Source: Pseudobdellovibrionaceae bacterium (lineage in GTDB: Bacteria; Bdellovibrionota; Bdellovibrionia; Bdellovibrionales; Bdellovibrionaceae). Taken from it: a DNA stretch of 64,000 nucleotides. This document shows, one piece after another, positions 49,513 to 57,330 of this stretch. The stretch spans positions 62,001-126,000 of the forward strand of contig JAHBUW010000001.1 in the NCBI GenBank assembly GCA_019637875.1, written 5' to 3'. The notes under the pieces are model-generated. The model saw only the letters and a program-made list of their open reading frames with translations. It searched no databases and had not been told where the DNA came from. Made by a program: the position numbers and the translations under genes. Each line of letters begins with the position of its first letter. Position 1 is the stretch's first letter.

Positions 49513-49944
49513 ATGAACCCTTGGTTGATTTTCGGATTTTTGAGTCTGGGGCTGGCGCTGCCGGTCAACGCGCAACGCCCGCCCGAGATTACGGTCGTCC
49601 TTCCCGAGTCAAACGTGCAGCAGCCGCCGACGGTCAATCCGCAGCCGCAAGTGCAGGTCGCCCAACCGCCGACGACCAACGCCCAACCCAACATCAGCTT
49701 CGGTCAGCCCGCGACCTCGATTCCTTCGCCCGCGCCGACGCCCAGCCTGGCGCCGTCATCGACTCCGTTCAATAACTTCAATACCGGAGCGGGCAACACG
49801 CTGATTTATCCCCCCTCTTATCCACAAACCGGCAGCACGCCGACGATGCCCATGGCGCCGACCATTCCGGGCGCACCGACGATGCCCCCCGGTTCGGGAT
49901 CGGCGACCTCACCCAGCACGGGAAGCGGTGGCGTGGCCCGGTAG
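49513..49944 (+). CDS. Secreted proline-rich protein
   Basis: A 143-residue protein with a Sec signal peptide (PWLIFGFLSLGLALPVNAQ). The mature part is low-complexity and rich in Pro, Gln, Thr, Ser and Asn (VQQPPTVNPQPQVQVAQPPT, then SIPSPAPTPSLAPSSTPF), with no globular domain. It starts 4 bases after the membrane protein gene and ends the group. It may be a periplasmic linker or surface-exposed spacer. I do not recognise the family. Confidence 0.6.
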   Translation: MNPWLIFGFLSLGLALPVNAQRPPEITVVLPESNVQQPPTVNPQPQVQVAQPPTTNAQPNISFGQPATSIPSPAPTPSLAPSSTPFNNFNTGAGNTLIYPPSYPQTGSTPTMPMAPTIPGAPTMPPGSGSATSPSTGSGGVAR

Positions 49945-49979
49945 CTAAACCCTGGTGATCCCAGCGAAAGTTCTAAAGG

Positions 49980-50091
49980 CGTCGAAATCTCAGCCGGGTC
50001 TGTGATTTCGACGTTTCATTTTGAAGCCCTCGGTCTGACCCGAGCGCGAACGGGAGTTGGCGTACCCACTGCTTCGATCTGAAGCGTTTTT
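49980..50091 (+). terminator. Hairpins in the gap before the lipoprotein gene
   Basis: CGTCGAAATC (49980-49989) pairs perfectly with GATTTCGACG (50004-50013), followed by TTTCATTTT, and is probably the terminator of the proline-rich gene's transcript. A second, weaker stem, GCTTC (50071-50075) with GAAGC (50081-50085), is followed by GTTTTT. The rest of the 231-base gap shows no gene. Confidence 0.55.
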
Positions 50092-50175
50092 CACCGTTTT
50101 TACGCAAGGTCCACTCGTTGCTCTGCTGGTCCCTGTCGTCATTCAACCACCATCTTTTTCCGGGGGGAAAACAGG

Positions 50176-51456
50176 ATGAGAGTTGTTCGGGTCGTTTCTG
50201 CCGGCATTTGCATCTTGACGGTGACCGCGGTTTTTCAAAACTGCACTCCCAAAGAATTCAGCATGATCGATCCCGAATTGAAGAGGGCGAAAGTCGGCGG
50301 TGAAAGCGTTTTCGGCGGCGGCGAAGGCGAGATCGACGTCACCGGAGCCCCCGATAACGGTGAAGTTCCGGCATTCGAACCGGGACAAGAATATTCCCCT
50401 GACGGAAGCGCCAATACCAATCCCACCAACGGTGATATGACCGTCAAGTACGTCTGCTCGGATCGGCGTTCGCAAGCCGACGGCAATGTGGCGGAAGTCG
50501 CCTCGATCCGCGTGGAAGTTCTGAACGACAAGAAATCGGTCGTTTGTTCTTTCACGGACTCAAGCGTGCGAAGCTCCATCCTGAACCAGAAGAAATTTGC
50601 GCTCAGCCGGTTGGCTTCGAAATGCGGATCGGTTGCGAACGGTCGCTATACTTTGCGTTTAAGAGATCCCGCGCGCGGCATCCACACGAATCTGGTCGTG
50701 AGTGGTGAGAACATCGATCGGGTGACGGGAGGATGGAAACGTGTCGGCGGTCGCTTAGCGGTCGTTGCGGACCGGAATCCTGAAACTTCGTCCCAATCCT
50801 CTAGCGTCAATTGTGATGAATTGGCGTCACCCTTGGTGATCCATATGCACGCAGACGTGGAAAAGGCAGAACCTTTGGTGTTGACCTCACCGCGCCACGG
50901 AGTTTGGTTCGACATTTTGGGCGGGAACGCGGATCCCGTCCCGCATTCGCCGCGCCGGATTTCGTGGCATCGTTCAGATCAGTATTACTATATCGCCTTG
51001 CCGAACTCTCGTGGCGAGGTCCGCGGGATCGATCAACTTTTTGGGGACAATACGTTCGGTCCGGACGGGCGCTACGCCACGGACGGTTTTGCGGCTTTGG
51101 CGAAGTATGATGGGAAAACCGCGGACGGAAGCGGTAACACCGGTAGACCCGACGGATACATTACCGATGCGGATCCCATTTACTCGAAGCTGCGTTTGTG
51201 GCGCGATCTGAATTTCGATGGCATCGCGCAGAAGTCCGAGCTGCAGTCACTCGCAGAGGCGGGGATCGATATCATCGACCTGAAGTACGATCCGAATTAC
51301 TTGGAAGTGGATAGACACGGAAATGAAACCCGTTTCAAGTCCGTCGTGCAAGACCGCAGCGGTCGCTTGCATCTGCTTTTCGACGTTTGGTTCAATACGG
51401 GAACGCCGAAACGAACCGCGCCGTCCGTCGTCCGCGGTTTGGCCAGCGTTCGTTAA
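50176..51456 (+). CDS. Lipoprotein with EF-hand-like calcium-binding region
   Basis: A 426-residue protein with a lipoprotein-like signal (RVVSAGICILTVTAVFQNC, Cys near 24). An acidic, Gly-rich linker follows. The last 200 residues resemble a large secreted-protein C-terminal module: SPRRISWHRSDQYYYIALPN, QLFGDNTFGPDGRYATDGFA, then DADPIYSKLRLWRDLNFDGI with the EF-hand-like DxNxDG loop and IDLKYDPNYLEVDRHGNETR. Calcium binding is inferred. It may be surface-exposed. It ends in a TTAA shared with the convergent helicase gene. Confidence 0.7.
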   Translation: MRVVRVVSAGICILTVTAVFQNCTPKEFSMIDPELKRAKVGGESVFGGGEGEIDVTGAPDNGEVPAFEPGQEYSPDGSANTNPTNGDMTVKYVCSDRRSQADGNVAEVASIRVEVLNDKKSVVCSFTDSSVRSSILNQKKFALSRLASKCGSVANGRYTLRLRDPARGIHTNLVVSGENIDRVTGGWKRVGGRLAVVADRNPETSSQSSSVNCDELASPLVIHMHADVEKAEPLVLTSPRHGVWFDILGGNADPVPHSPRRISWHRSDQYYYIALPNSRGEVRGIDQLFGDNTFGPDGRYATDGFAALAKYDGKTADGSGNTGRPDGYITDADPIYSKLRLWRDLNFDGIAQKSELQSLAEAGIDIIDLKYDPNYLEVDRHGNETRFKSVVQDRSGRLHLLFDVWFNTGTPKRTAPSVVRGLASVR

Positions 51457-52670
51457 CCGCGGCGCGCGACTTTCTTTTTCTTCTTTTTTGCCGACAGGGG
51501 GCGAGCCGAGGCCCGCGCCCGCGCGAAGGGATCTTCGCGCAGCCAAGACTCTTTGCTCGTGCCGGTCTTTTTACCGTCGACCTTATCCATCAAACGCGAA
51601 TCGCGCTCGGTCACCAAATTGACGACCATGCCGGGGCGGCCCGCCCGCGCCGTACGGCCGGCACGGTGCAGGTAGTTTTCCATCTCACGCGGTAAGTGAT
51701 AGTTGATCACCCGGTCGACGGATTCGATATCCAGCCCGCGTCCTGCCAAGTCCGTCGCGACCAGATACTTCACTTTGCCACTACGGAACTGATTCAAGTT
51801 CAAACGACGTTGGTTTTTGTCCATCTCGCCGCGGTACACGACGCAGTCGTAACCGTTTTCGACCATCTCGCGTGCGAGCTTTTCGCATTGCTCGCGCGTA
51901 TTGGTGAAAATCATCGTCGAGCCCTTCACGCGTTCGGCCAGAAGTTTTTCCAGCACTGGCCAACGTTTACCGTCGAGCACTTTGATATTGCGGGTCTTCA
52001 GTTCGGACACGACCTTGCCCGCTCCCGCGGTCTGAATGAGTTCCGCGCCTTGGAAAAGATCGTCGATCATTTTGCGAACTTTGTCGGTCACCGTCGCCGA
52101 GAAAAGACTCATTTGGCGGGCGGCTCCGCAAGCGGCGGCGATCTTTAAGGTGTCGTCGATGAACCCTTGCTCCAACATCTGATCGGCTTCGTCGAAAATC
52201 AGGTGACGTACGTCATCCAGTAACAGCATGTCTTGCTCGATCATCTGGACCAAGCGACCAGGCGTCGCGAGCATAATTTCGAAAGGGCCGGACGTATTGC
52301 GCCGGGCCTGCTCCATCGAGGTGCCACCCAGTGCGGTGCGGACGCGCAAACGGGTATCGTGCGTCAGGGTCTTGAAAGCCTTGGCGACCTGTTCGCCCAG
52401 TTCGCGGGTGGGGACCATGACCACGGCGCGCGGGGAGGCCTCTTGCGTGACGGCTTCGCCATCATCTTCCAGGGATTTGAGCTGGTGTAAAAGCGGCAAC
52501 GCGTACGCGAAGGTTTTACCGCTGCCGGTTTGCGCGACGCCGACGACGTTTTGTCCGGACATCAACATCGGAATGGTGCGGGTTTGGATTTCGGTCGGTT
52601 CGCGTAAGCGCAGTTCGCGCAGGCTCTTCTGCAAGGTCGGCAGCAGGCCAAAGTCTTTAAAGCTCTTCAT
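51453..52670 (-). CDS. DEAD-box RNA helicase
   Basis: A 405-residue protein with the helicase core in order: Q motif EPTEIQTRTIP, I VGVAQTGSGKT, Ia VPTREL, II (DEAD in IFDEADQMLEQG), III LFSATV, IV STMIFTNTREQC, V DLAGRGLDI and VI HRAGRTARAG. A basic tail (AKKKKKKVARRG) may bind RNA. It unwinds RNA duplexes, perhaps in ribosome assembly or cold/stress. The start is ATG 52670 because the upstream frame has no site and homologues begin near it. It is convergent with the lipoprotein gene. Confidence 0.9.
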   Translation of the reverse strand: MKSFKDFGLLPTLQKSLRELRLREPTEIQTRTIPMLMSGQNVVGVAQTGSGKTFAYALPLLHQLKSLEDDGEAVTQEASPRAVVMVPTRELGEQVAKAFKTLTHDTRLRVRTALGGTSMEQARRNTSGPFEIMLATPGRLVQMIEQDMLLLDDVRHLIFDEADQMLEQGFIDDTLKIAAACGAARQMSLFSATVTDKVRKMIDDLFQGAELIQTAGAGKVVSELKTRNIKVLDGKRWPVLEKLLAERVKGSTMIFTNTREQCEKLAREMVENGYDCVVYRGEMDKNQRRLNLNQFRSGKVKYLVATDLAGRGLDIESVDRVINYHLPREMENYLHRAGRTARAGRPGMVVNLVTERDSRLMDKVDGKKTGTSKESWLREDPFARARASARPLSAKKKKKKVARRG

Positions 52671-52870
52671 GGTGCGAGACCATAACCGCAAATCCCGGAA
52701 CTCCCTAGGAAAATTCGGACGTGGCGTTTCGGGTGGGGGCCTGCGCGTATTTTCGCCAAAAAGTCCTCGAGCCACTCCCGTTTTGAACTCCGCGGGGCCC
52801 CGGCATGGCTTGCAGTAAGGGGACGTGTGGGAACTGGATCCCGCGTACATTTAACCTAAGGAGTCTAGCC

Positions 52871-53215
52871 ATGGCTAAGCAACAGGATCAAAAACAGGCA
52901 GGCGGTAAAACCCAAACCCAAACCCAAAAACCCGGACAAGGCCAACAGCAAGGAAACAAACGCTCGTCGGACTTGGATATGGATTCGTCGTCGATGAGTT
53001 CCAGCCGTCGCACGGAAGGCGACGCGTTCCCGAGCAGCGTGTCTTCGACCAGCCGCACCTCGTCTTCGGATCAGCTGTCGGACGACGTCGCGGAAAGCCG
53101 CAGCCAGGATTTCGATCAAGACCAAGACATTGAAAGCCGTGACGAGCGTTCAAGCTCTTCGGATCGCAGCTCGTCTTCGCGTTCGAACGCGAATCGCGAT
53201 CTTGATATCGAATAG
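52871..53215 (+). CDS. Ser/Gln/Asp-rich disordered protein
   Basis: A 114-residue low-complexity protein: Gln/Lys-rich at first (KQQDQKQAGGKTQTQTQK), then Ser, Asp and Arg runs (SSSMSSSRRTEGDAFPSSVS; DERSSSSDRSSSSRSN). It has no hydrophobic core and is probably disordered. TAAGGAGTCTAGCC before the ATG and a strong terminator after it support a real gene. It faces the helicase gene across a shared promoter region. The role is unknown. Confidence 0.55.
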   Translation: MAKQQDQKQAGGKTQTQTQKPGQGQQQGNKRSSDLDMDSSSMSSSRRTEGDAFPSSVSSTSRTSSSDQLSDDVAESRSQDFDQDQDIESRDERSSSSDRSSSSRSNANRDLDIE

Positions 53216-53246
53216 TCCTTTTTCGATTTACGACGGACGTAAGGAC

Positions 53247-53276
53247 CGCGGCCCCGAAACGGGCCGCGTTTTTTTT
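53247..53276 (+). terminator. Rho-independent terminator
   Basis: CGCGGCCC (53247-53254) pairs perfectly with GGGCCGCG (53261-53268) around CGAAAC and is followed by eight T. It ends the Ser-rich gene's transcript, although a ribosome binding site for the next gene follows within 13 bases of the T run. Confidence 0.9.
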
Positions 53277-53289
53277 AAAGGAGGACAAC

Positions 53290-53499
53290 GTGACCCACGA
53301 TGAATTTCCGCAAAAAGTGACCGATTTCTCGACCGAGCAATCCATGGAACGTGAACAGAAGACCGTGGATAAAGAGACCCGGAGCTTCGAAGAAACCCAA
53401 CAGGCCAACCGCCCTGCGCGGTGGGATGAGCCGGGTCCCATGCCGAAGGTGACGCCGCCCAAGCGCAAGCCACCGCAAGAAGTGACCGGCGAGTCCTGA
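53290..53499 (+). CDS. Small hydrophilic protein
   Basis: A 69-residue polar protein (HDEFPQKVTDFSTEQSMERE, then QKTVDKETRSFEETQQANRP) with a Pro/Lys-rich end. AGGAGGACAAC before the GTG start supports it. It follows the terminator of the Ser-rich gene, so its own promoter may lie in or after the hairpin. No family is recognised. It resembles the other short hydrophilic proteins in the window in composition. Confidence 0.5.
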   Translation: MTHDEFPQKVTDFSTEQSMEREQKTVDKETRSFEETQQANRPARWDEPGPMPKVTPPKRKPPQEVTGES

Positions 53500-53553
53500 A
53501 TCTGCAGGTCAGTGGAGATTTCGGAGGAAATGTGGTAGGCTCGCGGGATTTCC

Positions 53554-54696
53554 ATGAGGGACGCGCGCTTGTCGAAACCCAAGAACCCCACCGCACACAC
53601 GCAGAATAGCCTCAAGCAGTCCGTGGGTCGGGGCGCGCAGGGCAATGTCACGAGCCGGTTCGTGAAGAATCACACCGTGGCGGATCTCGAAAACTTCGGT
53701 TACCTCGACGACGAAGAAGATTTGTCCACGCTCCGCACCGAATATCTGAGCGATTCGTCGCGCACGATCGTCGCGAGCAACGACAGTCCCGATATCGGGT
53801 TCACCTATAGCGCCAATCCCTACCGAGGCTGCGAGCACGGTTGTATTTACTGTTACGCACGGCCCACGCATGAGTACTTGAACCTTTCGGCGGGCCTCGA
53901 TTTCGAAACAAAAATTTTCGTCAAGCACGAGGCTCCCCACCTTCTGCGCGAAAAAATTCTTTCCAAGTCATGGGAAGGCGATACGATCTTCTTCAGCGGT
54001 GTGACCGATTGTTACCAACCGGTCGAGCGGCAGCTGAAGCTCACGCGGGCCTGCATGGAAGTGATGCTCGAGTACCGCAATCCGGTTTCGGTCATCACGA
54101 AAAACGCTTTGATCCGCCGGGACGTCGATCTTTACGCGCGGATGGCCGAGTACCAAGGCGTGCTCGTTTACCTTTCGATCACGTCGCTGAAACCCGATCT
54201 GCAGAAAATTCTGGAACCGCGCACGTCGCTTCCGGAGTTGCGTTTGCGCGCGATCGAAGAATTGACGAAGGCGGGGGTTCCGGTGGGCGTGAACGTCGCG
54301 CCGGTCATCCCCGGGCTGACGGATGAAGAGCTTCCCGCGATTCTGAAAGCCGCCGCGGAGGCGGGGGCGATCTCGGCGGGTTTTACGCCCGTGCGCCTGC
54401 CTTTGGCGGTGGCGCCGCTTTTTGAGGAATGGCTGGGGGTGCACTTTCCCGATCGTAAGGACAAGGTTTTGAACGCCGTCCGGTCGATTCGTGAAGGTAA
54501 ACTCAACGATTCAACGTTTGGTTCAAGGATGCGGGGTGAAGGTGCCCGTGCCGACGCCATGGCCGACATCTTCAATCTCTTCGCGAAAAAATACGGTTTG
54601 CAAGAGAAACGCGTGACGCTTTCGAGCGCGAGCTTCCGCAAACCGGCGGCGGACGAGATCCGCGATCTGAAATCGGGTCAGCTCCGACTTTTCTGA
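53554..54696 (+). CDS. PA0069-family radical SAM protein
   Basis: A 380-residue protein. The SAM Fe-S motif is GCEHGCIYCYARPTHEYLNL (CxxxCxxC), and YLSITSLKPDLQKILEPRTS, the substrate-side strand, and TFGSRMRGEGARADAMADIF are the features of the PA0069 subgroup, related to spore photoproduct lyase-like proteins. The N-terminal region NPYRGCEHGC is typical too. The reaction is unknown, perhaps DNA or nucleotide repair. ATG at 53554 follows an AGGAAATG-type site weakly; a later start is possible. Confidence 0.9.
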   Translation: MRDARLSKPKNPTAHTQNSLKQSVGRGAQGNVTSRFVKNHTVADLENFGYLDDEEDLSTLRTEYLSDSSRTIVASNDSPDIGFTYSANPYRGCEHGCIYCYARPTHEYLNLSAGLDFETKIFVKHEAPHLLREKILSKSWEGDTIFFSGVTDCYQPVERQLKLTRACMEVMLEYRNPVSVITKNALIRRDVDLYARMAEYQGVLVYLSITSLKPDLQKILEPRTSLPELRLRAIEELTKAGVPVGVNVAPVIPGLTDEELPAILKAAAEAGAISAGFTPVRLPLAVAPLFEEWLGVHFPDRKDKVLNAVRSIREGKLNDSTFGSRMRGEGARADAMADIFNLFAKKYGLQEKRVTLSSASFRKPAADEIRDLKSGQLRLF

Positions 54697-54700
54697 AATA

Positions 54701-54732
54701 AAAAAGCCCCGCGGGAGATGAGACCGCGGGGC
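54701..54732 (-). terminator. Rho-independent terminator of the minus-strand BON gene
   Basis: GCCCCGCGG (54706-54714) pairs perfectly with CCGCGGGGC (54724-54732) around GAGATGAGA. Read on the minus strand it is followed by TTTTTTATTT, so it is a good terminator for the BON gene downstream on that strand. On the plus strand the flanking bases are A-rich before and not T-rich after. Confidence 0.85.
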
Positions 54733-54800
54733 GTTCAGGTGATCAGGGTCCCAAGCCCAAGGCTTATGGCCCGGGCCGGGACCTTACTTCCTTACTGAAA

Positions 54801-55970
54801 TCAGGATTGGTAGTTCCGTGATTCAGTGGAAGAGCGCGAGCTGGATTTTCCGCCGCGCGCGGTCGCGGTGTCGGTGTCGTTTTTGTCCGAAGACTTGCCA
54901 TCGGATGTCGTCATCGAATCAGACCAGGTCTTCTTGTTGCCGGTGCTCGACTCCGCTTGCACGCGCAGCTCGTTCCGCACGTCGCTCACGCCGCGGATAC
55001 GTTCGGCGCAGTCCTCCGCCAGACGTTTCATACGGCGCTCACTGACCGTGCCTTTCAATGTGACGACGCCGCTTTCGACGGTCAGATCGATTTCGCTCGC
55101 GTCAATATGTTGATCTTGGGTGAGAGCGTCGCTCAGCTCTTCTTTGATGCGCTCGTCCGAGCGACGATAGCCTTTCGGCGCCACGCCCGAAAAGCGACCT
55201 TGTTGTTCACTTCGCGACGAACGTTCCCAATCGCGCTGGCCGTAGTCGGCGCGGCCGAAGGCCGATTGCGAATCACGACTGCCCCACGAGCTTTCGTCGC
55301 GACCTTGGTAGTTGTCACGACTCGAGCGTGAAGAAGGGGATGGGGATTGGTAAGATCCGTAAGTCTCGCCGTATCCCATGCCGTAGGATTGACCGAAGCC
55401 TTGATTGTAGCCGCGGTTCGACGAGTTGTCGTGCGAACGTTGGTCCATGTTCGAGCGGTCGTAATCCGAACCGTAGTTGCCGTATGAAGAAGAAGAAGAG
55501 CGGCTATACTGATCGTAATCGCGGTCCGCGCGGTAGTCGGTGCCATTCGAAGGCGACCACTGATCCATCGAACGTTCCGTCGAGCGTCCGCCTTGCGACG
55601 AGCGACCGAAGCTTTGCTCCTGCCCGCGATAGCCGCGACCCGAGCTCATGTCTTGACGACCCCAAGTTTGGTGTTGGTCACGGTCCGAGGATTGACCGGT
55701 GTAGTCGTTTCCGTAACGTTCCGCGCCGTAGTCCGAACGTTGTTGCGAGCCGTATTCGGTGCGGTCCGCGCGCGAGAAGGGTTGGCTGTTGTAGCTGTTC
55801 TGTTGATCCATATACTCGGGATACTCCGAAGCGGTCGAACGTTGCTGACCCTCGAAGACCCGGTCGCCTTCGAAGCGGCGTCCGTAATTTTGTTGATCGT
55901 ATCCACGATCGTAGTCATTGCGTCGACCGTAGCCCTGATTGCTTCCTTGATTGCGATTGCGTCCGTTCAT
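54801..55970 (-). CDS. Large low-complexity BON-domain protein
   Basis: A 389-residue protein. Residues 1-265 are rich in Tyr, Gly, Ser, Gln, Asn, Arg and Asp with little Leu, Ile or Val (YGRRNDYDRGYDQQNYGRRF), like prion-like RNA-binding tails. Then VAPKGYRRSDERIKEELSDA leads to a BON domain (DASEIDLTVESGVVTLKGTV, CAERIRGVSDVRNELRV), followed by a Ser/Thr/Asp-rich end. The APKGYRRSDE linker is like that of the two other BON genes. The start at 55970 follows AAGGAATTCGCC; the longer frame is only low-complexity read-through. No signal peptide. Function is unknown. Confidence 0.8.
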   Translation of the reverse strand: MNGRNRNQGSNQGYGRRNDYDRGYDQQNYGRRFEGDRVFEGQQRSTASEYPEYMDQQNSYNSQPFSRADRTEYGSQQRSDYGAERYGNDYTGQSSDRDQHQTWGRQDMSSGRGYRGQEQSFGRSSQGGRSTERSMDQWSPSNGTDYRADRDYDQYSRSSSSSYGNYGSDYDRSNMDQRSHDNSSNRGYNQGFGQSYGMGYGETYGSYQSPSPSSRSSRDNYQGRDESSWGSRDSQSAFGRADYGQRDWERSSRSEQQGRFSGVAPKGYRRSDERIKEELSDALTQDQHIDASEIDLTVESGVVTLKGTVSERRMKRLAEDCAERIRGVSDVRNELRVQAESSTGNKKTWSDSMTTSDGKSSDKNDTDTATARGGKSSSRSSTESRNYQS

Positions 55971-56162
55971 GGCGAATTCCTTTCGGTGATTTACGGGAAG
56001 TTGTTTCCGGTAGCGAGGCCTCGATGAGCAAAGGCCGTACCGAGGTATAAGCGTCTGCAATAGTGCAATCGCTCGGAAAAAAGGGGGAGGAGTAGGGAGG
56101 AAACGACGGCGTAATGTTTTGCATTCGTGAAGACGCCGGACTTCTGTCCCGTGAAAGGCTTT

Positions 56163-56642
56163 ATGAAAAATTTGAAAATCTACACCGTCGGTTACGAAGG
56201 TCAGAACATCGACGACTTCGTGGCGGGTCTGAAGAAGAAGCGCGTGAAGATGATCGCCGACTTGCGTAAAAATCCTCTGAGTCGAAAGCCCGGCTTCTCG
56301 AAAAGACGATTGGCGGCGGCCCTTGAATCCGTCGGAATCGACTATAGGCATTACCCCGGATTGGGTGTTCCTTCCGAATGGCGTCAGCGTGCGCGCGCGG
56401 GGAAGATGACTCGACCCGAGATGTTTCGACGTTATGAAAAGCAGATCTTGCCGAAACATCAGGAAGAGTTGGCAGAAATCATGTCGGGAATTGCGCGGCC
56501 CGGTTACGCGCTTTTGTGTTACGAAGCGGATGCTTCGGACTGTCACCGCCGTTCCGTGACGGAAGCGATTCAGCGCCGTGCGCGTGGCCGTGTGGAAGTC
56601 GTCGATCTCAGGATCCCGCCGCCAAAGACCGGAGCGCGGTAA
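56163..56642 (+). CDS. DUF488 family protein
   Basis: A 159-residue protein of the DUF488 family: KIYTVGYEGQNIDDFVAGLK, MIADLRKNPLSRKPGFSKRR, DYRHYPGLGVPSEWRQRARA and CYEADASDCHRRSVTEAI, where the CHR box is typical. Members are small, soluble and of unknown function, sometimes linked to nucleic acids. The start is ATG 56163. It is divergent from the BON gene and overlaps the convergent EEP gene by 35 bases. Confidence 0.9.
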   Translation: MKNLKIYTVGYEGQNIDDFVAGLKKKRVKMIADLRKNPLSRKPGFSKRRLAAALESVGIDYRHYPGLGVPSEWRQRARAGKMTRPEMFRRYEKQILPKHQEELAEIMSGIARPGYALLCYEADASDCHRRSVTEAIQRRARGRVEVVDLRIPPPKTGAR

Positions 56643-57324
56643 CGTCGAGCTCGGCGATCAGCGGATAGTGGTCCGAGAAAACGCGGGTTTCCTTCGTCTT
56701 CAGGACGCGCGCGGACTTTAGGAGTCCTTGCGGTCGACACCACATCCGGTCCAGCGAAAAAAGCGGAAAGCGCGTGGGGAAAGTGGCGCCGCATTTCAAG
56801 GGTACGAGATATTCCTCAAGCTTACGGAGAGCGATCGAGGCGGAATGCCATTCGTTCAGGTCGCCACCCACGATCAGTGGCACGTCGCTTTTGCGCGCGA
56901 GGAGTTCGCCGAGTTTGCGCAGTTGAAAACCGCGTTCGACGGATTTAAGTCCTTTGTGCGTGTTGAGGATGTGCAACGGACCGTCCGGCGTCTGCGCGAA
57001 AGTTTCGAGGATGTTGCGGGGTTCCCGTCCCGCATGGCTGACGTCGATGACGTTCGTGTTCCTCAGCGGAAACCGCGAGAGGATGGCGTTGCCGTACCAA
57101 CCGAGCGAAGTGGAAATCGTCGGTCCTTCGGCGATGAAAGGAAAACGTCCCCCCGCCAGCACGCTAATGTCGACGGCCGCGAATTTCCGTTTCGGTCGGG
57201 TGTCCATTTCCTGAATGAGGGCGATATCGATTTCATGCCCTTCCAGCAAACGCGAGATGCGCGCGTAGTCCCGGTGCCCATCCGTACCGATCGCTCCGTG
57301 GATATTGTAGGTCAATATCCGCAT
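56608..57324 (-). CDS. Endonuclease/exonuclease/phosphatase family protein
   Basis: A 238-residue EEP-fold protein: MRILTYNIHGAIGTDGHRDY, IDIALIQEMDTRPKR (metal Glu), ILNTHKGL, VGGDLNEWHSAS (Asp-Asn pair) and SDHYPLIAELDV (catalytic Asp-His). The active set is complete. Members cut DNA/RNA or phosphoinositides; the substrate is unknown. It is 6 bases after a phospholipase D-like gene, so the two are one operon and may act on the same lipid or phosphate pathway. Confidence 0.9.
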   Translation of the reverse strand: MRILTYNIHGAIGTDGHRDYARISRLLEGHEIDIALIQEMDTRPKRKFAAVDISVLAGGRFPFIAEGPTISTSLGWYGNAILSRFPLRNTNVIDVSHAGREPRNILETFAQTPDGPLHILNTHKGLKSVERGFQLRKLGELLARKSDVPLIVGGDLNEWHSASIALRKLEEYLVPLKCGATFPTRFPLFSLDRMWCRPQGLLKSARVLKTKETRVFSDHYPLIAELDVTALRSLAAGS

Positions 57325-57330
57325 ACCGCC

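Noticed and set aside
55328-56050. Plus-strand open frame of 240 codons opposite the BON gene
   Set aside because: It mirrors the low-complexity coding of the minus-strand BON gene and has no domain or site.
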